64,000 nucleotides of DNA from a virus. The stretch spans positions 1-64,000 of IMG/VR virus record IMGVR_UViG_3300031630_000002; one strand, 5' to 3'. The position numbers and the translations under genes were made by a program. A model generated the notes under the pieces. That model saw only the letters and a program-made list of their open reading frames with translations. It made no database searches and had not been told where the DNA came from. Below are positions 57,355 to 64,000 of this stretch, one piece after another (position 1 is the stretch's first letter; the number at the start of each line of letters is the position of its first letter).

Positions 57355-57876
57355 ATGGAACAAACAGACATCATTGCCCAGTTGGGTAAGAACATCAAGC
57401 GAAATTCGGCATTAGAAACATTAATGCAAATTGATGGTGTATTAGAGTCATTAAATGTGTATGCATATAAGAACTGGATTGAAGGCGAAATCGTAGACGG
57501 TCCGCATATCGAGCGTTATTGGGTAACAGTGACTTTGTTATATCCGCATAAGATGATGCCAGATCCTACTGGAGCAGAACGATTGCTTAACAATGGTTGT
57601 AAGGTATTCTATACAAAAGATACACTTACTACAGCAGCAAAATTAATCGAGCCAGAAGATACTGAGATAGACCCAAATCATTCGAACAAGCGTAGAGCAA
57701 AGAAGATTGAACGTCCAGTATGGTTGGTTACGCTTGAAGTACCACGTGGTTTAATCGATACAGTTGAGACAAGTCGTGTGAAAGTAGATGATATGCAGTT
57801 TGATAGTCATTCAGTCGAGCAAGCATATGATCAAAATTTAGGAGACGATGATGCAATCATATCAGACGACACTTAA
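57355..57876 (+). CDS. Conserved marine T4-like protein
   Basis: A 173-residue protein (MEQTDIIAQLGKNIKRNSAL, GEIVDGPHIERYWVTVTLLY, then PVWLVTLEVPRGLID). Strand-rich core, charged linker (TEIDPNHSNKRRAKKIERP). I recognise it as a conserved hypothetical in marine T4-like phages. It overlaps the next gene by 29 bp. Probably late by its promoter; function unknown. Confidence 0.75.
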   Translation: MEQTDIIAQLGKNIKRNSALETLMQIDGVLESLNVYAYKNWIEGEIVDGPHIERYWVTVTLLYPHKMMPDPTGAERLLNNGCKVFYTKDTLTTAAKLIEPEDTEIDPNHSNKRRAKKIERPVWLVTLEVPRGLIDTVETSRVKVDDMQFDSHSVEQAYDQNLGDDDAIISDDT

Positions 57877-58348
57877 TGAAGCAATGCAGTACAATGATCT
57901 ACGTGGTCTTGTAAGCAATGTGGTTAGTATTGATCAATACAAAAGTAAGATTGGAGATGACAAGAACATTGTTGTAGTCGCACTTGAAGTTGATCATATT
58001 GAAGCAGCCTCAGATCTTAGTCAGTTCATAGAGACTGGGCACAAAGATGCAATAGATGTTGATGTATCAGTGGGTCCTACACCAGAAGGAAAATACACGG
58101 TATTTGTTGAATACAATCGTAACAGTTTCCTATTCAAGTTAATTGATGTGATGTTGCAAGACATTCTCAATGTTGACAATGAAGTTGCTTATTGGCAATT
58201 TGTTTCTTACAAAGACACTATTCCAAAAGAATGGACACATGAAGAGTTTGAAGAAGCAGTACACACCTCAAGTTATGAATATGTTATTGCAACTGATGCA
58301 GATGCAAAAGTAATATCAGAACGAATTAAGTTTCTAACTAATTACTAA
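57848..58348 (+). CDS. Conserved marine T4-like protein
   Basis: A 166-residue protein. Tandem ATGs (57848, 57851); the start ([17 protein letters not shown]) has an L-N-E site reminiscent of the head-targeting set. Core [20 protein letters not shown] and [20 protein letters not shown]. Conserved in T4-like marine phages, function unknown. It overlaps the preceding gene by 29 bp and the IF-1 gene by 1 bp. Confidence 0.75.
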   Translation: MMQSYQTTLNEAMQYNDLRGLVSNVVSIDQYKSKIGDDKNIVVVALEVDHIEAASDLSQFIETGHKDAIDVDVSVGPTPEGKYTVFVEYNRNSFLFKLIDVMLQDILNVDNEVAYWQFVSYKDTIPKEWTHEEFEEAVHTSSYEYVIATDADAKVISERIKFLTNY

Positions 58349-58569
58349 TGGCTAAGGAAGAAACAATAAGAGTAACGGGCACTGTAACCGAGTGCCTACC
58401 AAATGCCCAATTTAGAGTTAAGTTAGAAGCGAATCAACATATTCTTCTAGCACACTTGAGTGGTAAGATGCGAAAAATGAATATCAATGTACTTCTAGAT
58501 GATAACGTTGAAGTAGAAATATCACCATATGATTTGACAAAATGTAGAATCGTATATAGGAACAAATAA
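58348..58569 (+). CDS. infA: Translation initiation factor IF-1
   Basis: A 73-residue IF-1 (E. coli IF-1 has 72). It keeps the characteristic pattern [45 protein letters not shown] and [13 protein letters not shown], covering the S1/OB fold and the conserved HxSGKMR and SPYDLxKxRI motifs. IF-1 blocks the ribosomal A site and tunes start-codon choice with IF-2 and IF-3. It overlaps both neighbours by 1 bp, so it is embedded in the phage operon rather than being a stray host gene. Codon use matches the neighbours by eye. Confidence 0.93.
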   Translation: MAKEETIRVTGTVTECLPNAQFRVKLEANQHILLAHLSGKMRKMNINVLLDDNVEVEISPYDLTKCRIVYRNK

Positions 58570-59039
58570 TGTTTTCACGTATTAAAATATATCTAATAGC
58601 AGCAGTGATCTTCGGCGCAGTTGGTTATGGTGCATGGCAATATTATAAATATACCCAAGCACAAATTCAAGCATATGCAGTCAGTGCAGCACAATCGGAA
58701 CAAGCACGACAATCCACTGATACGGCATTGAAAGCAGTACAAGTTGATTTGATAAATGTTAAAGCACAGTTTTCGGTTGTGACTACTAAATTTCAACAAG
58801 CGAACCTACGAGTTAAAGATCTACAGGCTAAATTAAGTAGACATGAACTAGGTGCATTAGCAGAAGCAAAGCCTGGATTAGTAGAGAAGATTGTTGACAA
58901 TGGCACTAAAGATGTGCTAAGATGTTTTGAGATAGTAAGTGGTTCACCACTAACAAAGGAAGAATTAAATGCAGTTAAGAAAAGTCAAACGAATAGCAGT
59001 TGTCCTGACATTGCTAATCCCAACTATATTCCTAAGTAG
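58569..59039 (+). CDS. Rz: Inner-membrane spanin (Rz-like)
   Basis: A 156-residue protein with one N-terminal membrane helix (IKIYLIAAVIFGAVGYGAW) followed by a periplasmic coiled coil (YAVSAAQSEQARQSTDTALK, FQQANLRVKDLQAKLSRHEL) and a Cys-containing C-terminal part. The plan is that of Rz-type i-spanins, which fuse inner and outer membranes at the last step of lysis. The o-spanin gene overlaps its 3' end in another frame, typical of Rz/Rz1. Confidence 0.85.
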   Translation: MFSRIKIYLIAAVIFGAVGYGAWQYYKYTQAQIQAYAVSAAQSEQARQSTDTALKAVQVDLINVKAQFSVVTTKFQQANLRVKDLQAKLSRHELGALAEAKPGLVEKIVDNGTKDVLRCFEIVSGSPLTKEELNAVKKSQTNSSCPDIANPNYIPK

Positions 59040-59436
59040 TTGTTCATCTGTACCAAAGACAGTTACATACCAATCAGCACCCATTGACAAGCCTAATTTA
59101 ATATTACCAGATGCTACTGTGTTGGAATTGCGTGATGTAGATTTCGTGATAGTGACGCTTGCTAATATGGATGAAGTGATGTTAGAGTTACAAAAAGTAA
59201 ACAGTAATATTGCCTTATTTGCATTAACTGATATTGGGTACGAAAATTTAAGTCTGAATAATGCCGATATATTAAAATTAGTAGCAGAGCAAAAATCAAT
59301 CATAGCAGCATACAAATCGTACTACGAGGGTATAAATACTAATGTCGATGATTACAACGATAATCGCGATGTAACTATTCCAGTTCCCGTTGAAGCAGAT
59401 ATTGCTGACAAAGTGCTAAAGATATTTAATGACTAG
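58969..59436 (+). CDS. Rz1: Outer-membrane spanin lipoprotein (Rz1-like)
   Basis: A 155-residue lipoprotein. The signal sequence (KRIAVVLTLLIPTIFLSSC) ends in the lipobox L22-S-S-C25, so C25 is lipidated. The mature protein is long for an o-spanin and has helical segments. It begins inside the Rz-like gene (71-bp overlap, different frame). The two together indicate a Gram-negative host. Endolysin and holin were not seen nearby. Confidence 0.85.
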   Translation: MQLRKVKRIAVVLTLLIPTIFLSSCSSVPKTVTYQSAPIDKPNLILPDATVLELRDVDFVIVTLANMDEVMLELQKVNSNIALFALTDIGYENLSLNNADILKLVAEQKSIIAAYKSYYEGINTNVDDYNDNRDVTIPVPVEADIADKVLKIFND

Positions 59437-59496
59437 TAAAAAACGCAGTTTATATATAGTGATGTATAACTCATGTAGAAACCTAGTTAAATACAG

Positions 59497-59582
59497 TTAC
59501 ACTAGAAGTGTGATTGTTCATTGTTGAGCAATGAGATATATGGCAACGTTGACGAAATAGTTTATAGGAACACACTATTTCG
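59497..59582 (+). ncRNA. Structured leader of three hairpins upstream of dnaJ
   Basis: Three consecutive hairpins in the 161-bp gap. 59497-59513: ACACT/AGTGT stem extended by T-G and T-A, loop AGA. 59518-59534: TCATTG/CAATGA, loop TTGAG. 59553-59582: CGAAATAGT/ACTATTTCG with a 12-base loop holding AGGAA. The ATG at 59598 follows 15 bases later. GTTAAATAC (59486) is a possible weak late promoter. A regulatory leader is the simplest reading; no known riboswitch is recognised. Confidence 0.5.
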
Positions 59583-59597
59583 ACAATAAGAAACACT

Positions 59598-60293
59598 ATG
59601 AAACAAACAAACAGCAATCCTTGGGATATACTAAACATCGCGACAACTTCGTCCCAGGAAGAGATAAAACACGCATTTAAGCAACTTGCAATGAAGCATC
59701 ATCCAGATCGTGGTGGTAAAGCGGTTGATTTCAATCGTATTGCGGTAGCATACGAGCAATTACGAAAGAGTACTATTGTACCTATTATTGTAACTCCACA
59801 TACACATTTGGTAAATGTAAAATTAACAATCAAGCAGCAGATAGAAGGTGTAGATGATTACATTGAGACAGATACTGGCGAGATATTAAAAGTAACAATA
59901 CCAGCAGGATCTAAGTTAGATGATAAGTATAAAGTGAACACACCTATTGACAAATATATTGTTAATATCAAAGAATTATCACATAAAGCATTGACAAGAC
60001 ACGGTTTATCGCTTATAATGAATATCACAATTGATATTGTAGATGCAATGCGAGGCAGTGTAATTCCAGTAGTAGGTCCGTGTGATGAACATTTAGAAAT
60101 AGAAATTCCAGCGGGAACGTCAGATGGTAAAGTTATTGTTGTTCCACAAAAGGGATTGATGAATAAACTAACAAAGAAGCGTGCAGCTTTGCACATTATT
60201 GTAAATACAAAAATCCCAACATTAGATACTGATACTAGTATCGATCAATTTATATTAAGGTTAAGAGAATGTCAGAAATTGAAAACATTGTAG
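59598..60293 (+). CDS. DnaJ/CbpA-like J-domain co-chaperone
   Basis: A 231-residue J-protein. J domain at residues 7-60 (NPWDILNIATTSSQEEIKHA, with HPD 35-37 in MKHHPDRGGKAVDFNRIA). No Cys-rich zinc domain. Two C-terminal substrate-binding-type domains follow (VNVKLTIKQQIEGVDDYIET and TIDIVDAMRGSVIPV with EIPAGTSDGKVIVVPQKGL), the CbpA layout. J-proteins stimulate DnaK. It overlaps clpA by 25 bp, so the two are co-translated. Host DnaK is the presumed partner. Confidence 0.88.
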   Translation: MKQTNSNPWDILNIATTSSQEEIKHAFKQLAMKHHPDRGGKAVDFNRIAVAYEQLRKSTIVPIIVTPHTHLVNVKLTIKQQIEGVDDYIETDTGEILKVTIPAGSKLDDKYKVNTPIDKYIVNIKELSHKALTRHGLSLIMNITIDIVDAMRGSVIPVVGPCDEHLEIEIPAGTSDGKVIVVPQKGLMNKLTKKRAALHIIVNTKIPTLDTDTSIDQFILRLRECQKLKTL

Positions 60294-62545
60294 TTCGCGC
60301 AATTGATCTAGCGAAAAGTCACAAGCATGAATATGTGACGCTAGAGCATTTGGCTTTGGTCATTTTAGATGACACAGCAGTACGTATTATGTGTTATGAA
60401 ATACAAGCAGATTGTGAGAGTATCCAAATAGCGATTGAAGATTATCTAGCAGCAGAATGCGATGAATTGGTTATGTCATCAGATGAAGAGGTCACACCAC
60501 GTAAGACACAGATGTTAGAGCGAGTATTCAATCGTGCTATGACACAGGCTGTATTTTACGGAAAGAAATCAATCAACAATGTTGATTTACTGTTGAGCAT
60601 CTTGTCAGAAGAGCAATCAGTAACTGCACACTACGCATACGAGTGTGGGTTAGATAAGCATTCATTGTCAGCATGGTTACATGACGTGAATATGGCAGTT
60701 GGCGATGCGTTGTCCGATGGCACGGGCGCCCGCACCACTAGTGCACCATCACGTCAAGCAGCAGCACCAACTGCGCTTGAGCAATTCACTGTTAATATGA
60801 ATGAAGAATCGAGTAATTATGATGATGTAGTTGGTCGTCGTGATGAGTTGCGAGATCTTGTACAAACATTAGCACGTAAGAAGAAATCCAATGCAGTATT
60901 GGTAGGTGGTAGTGGTGTTGGTAAAACTGCTATTGTAGAAGGATTAGCAAAACTTATCGTAGAAGATGAAGTACCAGATGTTATTAAAGGCAAAACAGTA
61001 TTGATGCTCGATATGGCAAAATTGGTTGCAGGTACTAAGTATCGTGGTGATTTTGAAGAACGCATGAAATTACTTGTAGAAGAATTAGAAAAGCGCGACG
61101 ATGTCATATTGTTCATTGATGAAATTCATATGGTGATCGGAGCAGGATCTACGAGTGGCGGGTCAGGTGGAATGGACGCAGGTAATTTACTAAAACCATC
61201 ATTATCTAGCGGCAAATTAAAAGTAATTGGTGCAACCACAGATCAAGAATATCGTAAATTATTTGAAAAAGAAGCAGCATTGGCACGACGATTCACTAAG
61301 ATTAATATTGAAGAACCATCTGTAGAAGAAGCAAAAGTGATTCTGCGTAATGCAGCAATGTCATATGAAATTCATTATGGGTTTGAGATTGAACCATCTG
61401 CGTGTGATTTGGCAGTTGATTTAAGTGCAGAGTATGTATTTAATAAGAAATTACCAGATAAGGCATTTGATGTAATTGATCGCGCATGTGCATTCAATAA
61501 GATTCAACCTAGCGACGATCAAGTTACATTGATAACTGACGAAGCAATTCGTGCAGAATTATCTCGCTATACTGGTATCCCAGCAGAGCATTTGGGAACT
61601 AAAGCAGAAGAACAAACAAGTAATAAACATACTCAAGTAGAGACATTCCTACGAAACAATGTATTTGGACAAGAAGAAGCGATCAATCGTGTAATCAATT
61701 CAATTACCATTAGTTTAGCAGGATTAAAAGAACCAAACAAGCCTATCGCAAGTTATCTATTCACTGGTCCCACTGGTGTTGGTAAAACTGAAACAGCGAA
61801 GCGATTATCAGAATCGATGGATATGAAACTTGTACGATTTGATATGAGTGAGTATCAAGAAGCACATTCAGTATCTAAGTTAATCGGTTCACCTCCTGGT
61901 TATGTCGGACATGGTGACGGCAAAGCGGGAGATGGTTTGTTGATCACTGCATTGGAAGATTCACCAAATTGCGTATTGTTGTTAGACGAAGTAGAAAAAG
62001 CACATCCAGATATTATGTCAGTATTATTAGCATTATTGGATGATGGTGTAATCACGTCTAGTACAGGTAAAAAGGTATCGGGTAAGAATTCAATCATCAT
62101 TATGACATCTAACTTAGGTGCACGTGAAGGTTCAAAGAAAGCGATTGGATTTGGTGATCAAGCATATAACGCGTTAGCAGTTAATGAAGCAATCAACAAA
62201 TTCTTTGCACCAGAATTCCGAAATCGCTTAGATGGTATTGTACAATTTAATGCATTAAAATTAAAATATATGCGCAGTATCGTACTAAAGTTCTTGGGAC
62301 AATTAGAAGGTTATATCGCAGCACGTGGTGTTGAGATTGAATGGGATGAAAGTGTATTAGTATTCCTTGAAACAGAAGGTTATGATCCAGCGATGGGTGC
62401 ACGACCGCTGTCACGACTAATTAACGAGCGTATTAAATTACCATTAGCAAAGCATATTATGAATGACACCATCTCTGAAAAACTGATGATCAGTTATACA
62501 GACGGTGAAGTGTTAATAACAAATAAAGAACTGGAGGCAGTGTGA
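60269..62545 (+). CDS. clpA: ClpA-like AAA+ unfoldase
   Basis: A 758-residue two-ring Clp ATPase, the same length as E. coli ClpA. N-domain (HEYVTLEHLALVILDD) at 1-140; D1 with Walker A GGSGVGKT (213-220) and LFIDEIH (281-287); D2 with GPTGVGKT (500-507) and LLLDEVEKAHP (570-580), PEFRNRLD at about 648-655. KKAIGFGD (624-630) supplies an IGF tripeptide like the ClpP-binding loop of ClpX (ClpA has IGL). Hence it may dock to host ClpP, as no clpP is visible. Overlaps dnaJ-like by 25 bp and the peptidase by 4 bp. Confidence 0.93.
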   Translation: MSEIENIVVRAIDLAKSHKHEYVTLEHLALVILDDTAVRIMCYEIQADCESIQIAIEDYLAAECDELVMSSDEEVTPRKTQMLERVFNRAMTQAVFYGKKSINNVDLLLSILSEEQSVTAHYAYECGLDKHSLSAWLHDVNMAVGDALSDGTGARTTSAPSRQAAAPTALEQFTVNMNEESSNYDDVVGRRDELRDLVQTLARKKKSNAVLVGGSGVGKTAIVEGLAKLIVEDEVPDVIKGKTVLMLDMAKLVAGTKYRGDFEERMKLLVEELEKRDDVILFIDEIHMVIGAGSTSGGSGGMDAGNLLKPSLSSGKLKVIGATTDQEYRKLFEKEAALARRFTKINIEEPSVEEAKVILRNAAMSYEIHYGFEIEPSACDLAVDLSAEYVFNKKLPDKAFDVIDRACAFNKIQPSDDQVTLITDEAIRAELSRYTGIPAEHLGTKAEEQTSNKHTQVETFLRNNVFGQEEAINRVINSITISLAGLKEPNKPIASYLFTGPTGVGKTETAKRLSESMDMKLVRFDMSEYQEAHSVSKLIGSPPGYVGHGDGKAGDGLLITALEDSPNCVLLLDEVEKAHPDIMSVLLALLDDGVITSSTGKKVSGKNSIIIMTSNLGAREGSKKAIGFGDQAYNALAVNEAINKFFAPEFRNRLDGIVQFNALKLKYMRSIVLKFLGQLEGYIAARGVEIEWDESVLVFLETEGYDPAMGARPLSRLINERIKLPLAKHIMNDTISEKLMISYTDGEVLITNKELEAV

Positions 62546-63963
62546 GCGAATATGAAAATAATTCAGCAATCGTAGTTGAATATAAATCAAAGTATTACAA
62601 AGTATTAGACAAAGCAACTAAGGGACAGTTACAAGCAGCATGGGATATGAACAATTCCAGTAAAGATGATGATATGATTGAAGTATCATATCCATCTGGA
62701 TTGTCTGTACACGCAGTGCTTATTGTAAAAACAACAGCAGCGACAGATGACGAATTCCGTAATCTTGGTGGTAAATGTTTTTCCAAATATAATAAAAAGC
62801 GCAGTCATGTTTATTTTGAGTTTAATGATAAGACCTCTGCGTCTATCATCGAAGGTGCACGTCTTGCTGCATACTCATTCAGCAAGTACAAGACAGATTA
62901 CGCAAGTGATGCGTTTACATATATTCACGGTACAGATTCAATAAAAACCATTGAAGAAAGTGTATTCTTAGCACGTGACCTAGTTACTGAGCCGGGTAAC
63001 GAACTGTATCCAGAAGAGTACGCGGATCGTATCAACCAAATGTTAACACCGTTAGGTGTAACGGTAAAGGTCATGCATGAGAAGTTTCTACGTAAACTAG
63101 GATTTGATCTACTATTGAGTGTTGGTGAAGGTTCTGATCGTGACAGTTATGTTGTTGTGATGGAATACATGAATGCTGGTACAGATGCAGCACCACTTGC
63201 TCTAGTAGGAAAAGGTGTTACATTTGATTCTGGTGGTATCTCACTAAAGCCTGGAAAGGGTATGGGTGATATGAAGACTGACATGGGTGGTTCAGCAGCA
63301 GTGGTTGGTGCTATGCATGCAATTGCTTCACAGAATGTAAAAGCCAATGTAGTAGGAATCGTAGGACTTGTAGAAAACATGCCGTCTGGTGGTGCAACCC
63401 GTCCAGGAGATGTGATTGGGTCATTGAATGGTCAAACAGTTGAGAACTTGAATACAGATGCAGAAGGTCGCTTAGTACTTGCTGATATTCTAACATATGT
63501 ACAAAATGAATACAAGCCATCAGAGATCATTGATTTGGCAACATTAACTGGTGCTATTTTGGTAACACTGGGTCACGAAGCAGCAGGCTTGTTTAGTAAT
63601 TCTACTGGTTTCGCTAGTCATATTGCATCAGTTGGTTCAGATGCGGGAGAGAATTATTTCCGTATGCCGATGGGCAAAGTATGGAATAAGATGATTGATT
63701 CGCCTATTGCAGATATGCAGAACATTGGTGGTCCGTATGGTGGTTCTACCACAGCAGCAGAGTTCTTATATCGTTTCGTTGATAGTGATACTCCATGGGC
63801 GCATTTGGATATTGCTGGAATGGCATGGACTGATAGTCCTAAAGATACAACACCAAAAGGTGCAGTAGGATTTGGCGTGCGTACCCTGTACGATATCGCT
63901 TGTGGGTTAACCCACGACCAACCAACGACTCACTGGGCGATTGATCCAGATATGCAATACTAA
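62542..63963 (+). CDS. pepA: M17 leucyl aminopeptidase (PepA-like)
   Basis: A 473-residue peptidase starting at GTG (62542, ATGA-type overlap GTGA with clpA). Metal and catalytic motifs: GKGVTFDSGGISLKP (223-237; K224, D229), DMKTDMGGSAAV (D247), and the signature NTDAEGR (304-310; D306, E308, R310). N-terminal DNA- or regulatory-type domain of PepA is shortened. It trims peptides from the N-terminus and would finish off Clp products. The operon order J-protein, unfoldase, aminopeptidase is notable. Confidence 0.95.
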   Translation: MSEYENNSAIVVEYKSKYYKVLDKATKGQLQAAWDMNNSSKDDDMIEVSYPSGLSVHAVLIVKTTAATDDEFRNLGGKCFSKYNKKRSHVYFEFNDKTSASIIEGARLAAYSFSKYKTDYASDAFTYIHGTDSIKTIEESVFLARDLVTEPGNELYPEEYADRINQMLTPLGVTVKVMHEKFLRKLGFDLLLSVGEGSDRDSYVVVMEYMNAGTDAAPLALVGKGVTFDSGGISLKPGKGMGDMKTDMGGSAAVVGAMHAIASQNVKANVVGIVGLVENMPSGGATRPGDVIGSLNGQTVENLNTDAEGRLVLADILTYVQNEYKPSEIIDLATLTGAILVTLGHEAAGLFSNSTGFASHIASVGSDAGENYFRMPMGKVWNKMIDSPIADMQNIGGPYGGSTTAAEFLYRFVDSDTPWAHLDIAGMAWTDSPKDTTPKGAVGFGVRTLYDIACGLTHDQPTTHWAIDPDMQY

Positions 63964-63986
63964 TCATTAAGTACTCTCTTTATAAT

Positions 63987-63996
63987 GATAAATACT
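63987..63996 (+). promoter_or_regulatory. Late promoter candidate at the window end
   Basis: GATAAATACT lies 24 bases after the pepA stop and presumably serves the next gene outside the window. Confidence 0.5.
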
Positions 63997-64000
63997 ATTA

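Noticed and set aside
59437-59597. tRNA-like region upstream of the J-protein gene
   Set aside because: Several hairpins exist, but no cloverleaf, anticodon arm or GTTC-type T loop could be built; no tRNA was found elsewhere either.

Overview
The window is a 64 kb piece of an AT-rich, tightly packed genome of a T4-like myovirus (class Caudoviricetes). The T4 core is recognisable throughout: neck and sheath-stabiliser proteins (gp13, gp14, gp15 type), contractile sheath and tube (gp18, gp19), head-completion nuclease (gp4), both terminase subunits (gp16, gp17), ssDNA-binding protein (gp32), UvsX/UvsY/UvsW, primase and DnaB-type helicase (gp61, gp41), a class I ribonucleotide reductase and a dNMP kinase. 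PhoH, many 'MKSF..YLTE'-type head proteins, Rz/Rz1 spanins and a proteobacterial-type IF-1 point to a phage of an aquatic Gram-negative bacterium, in the style of pelagimyophages and cyanomyophages. The host cannot be fixed from this sequence. No tRNA, rRNA, CRISPR array, IS element or attachment site was seen, and no gene-free stretch exceeds about 220 bases.

Layout. 1-2299 (minus strand): gp15-like and gp14-like neck genes. 2415-4415: early accessory genes. 4477-17112: late genes for gp13, dNMP kinase, sheath, tube, gp4, gp16, a 2OG-oxygenase-like protein, head-associated proteins, gp17 and a small membrane protein. 17210-26661: recombination and replication block (gp32, uvsX, uvsY, an AAA+ ATPase, uvsW, a zinc-finger protein, a QueC-like PP-loop enzyme, a DnaE-like fragment). 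27084-31190: a virion protein, primase, methyltransferase-like protein and gp41 helicase. 31225-38148: a long run of late, probably head-packaged proteins, including one with DNA/RNA-ligase-like nucleotidyltransferase motifs. 38198-44414: RecB-like exonuclease, fibre-type protein, nrdA-nrdB-glutaredoxin and a PAAR spike tip. 44438-56450: accessory island of small early genes under repeated promoter cassettes, holding an exported glycine-zipper protein, an ANL adenylating enzyme, QueC plus a class II glutamine amidotransferase, RtcB, a GlpE-like rhodanese and a HAD nucleotidase. 56451-63963: PhoH (minus), two conserved proteins, IF-1, spanins, then DnaJ-like, ClpA-like and PepA-like genes.

Regulation. 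Two promoter classes are visible. Genes for replication and accessory functions follow near-perfect sigma70 promoters (TTGACA, 17-18 bp, TATAAT), nine of them in a repeated promoter-plus-leader cassette; two such copies share 68 identical bases. Virion genes follow a T4-late-like motif, mostly gcATAAATAc. Two early genes (primase, exonuclease) look leaderless, and uvsW appears to start at AUU.

Most interesting. (i) A DnaJ-ClpA-PepA cassette behind a multi-hairpin leader looks like a phage-encoded unfold-and-recycle system that would borrow host ClpP. (ii) An overlapping queC and class II amidotransferase pair looks like a split version of the Gat-QueC proteins used for archaeosine-type DNA modification. 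(iii) A phage IF-1. (iv) An ANL adenylating enzyme flanked by a duplicated gene start, which records its insertion. (v) A candidate capsid-targeted nucleotidyltransferase. (vi) A small W/Y-rich module found six times in the sheath and once each in two neck proteins.
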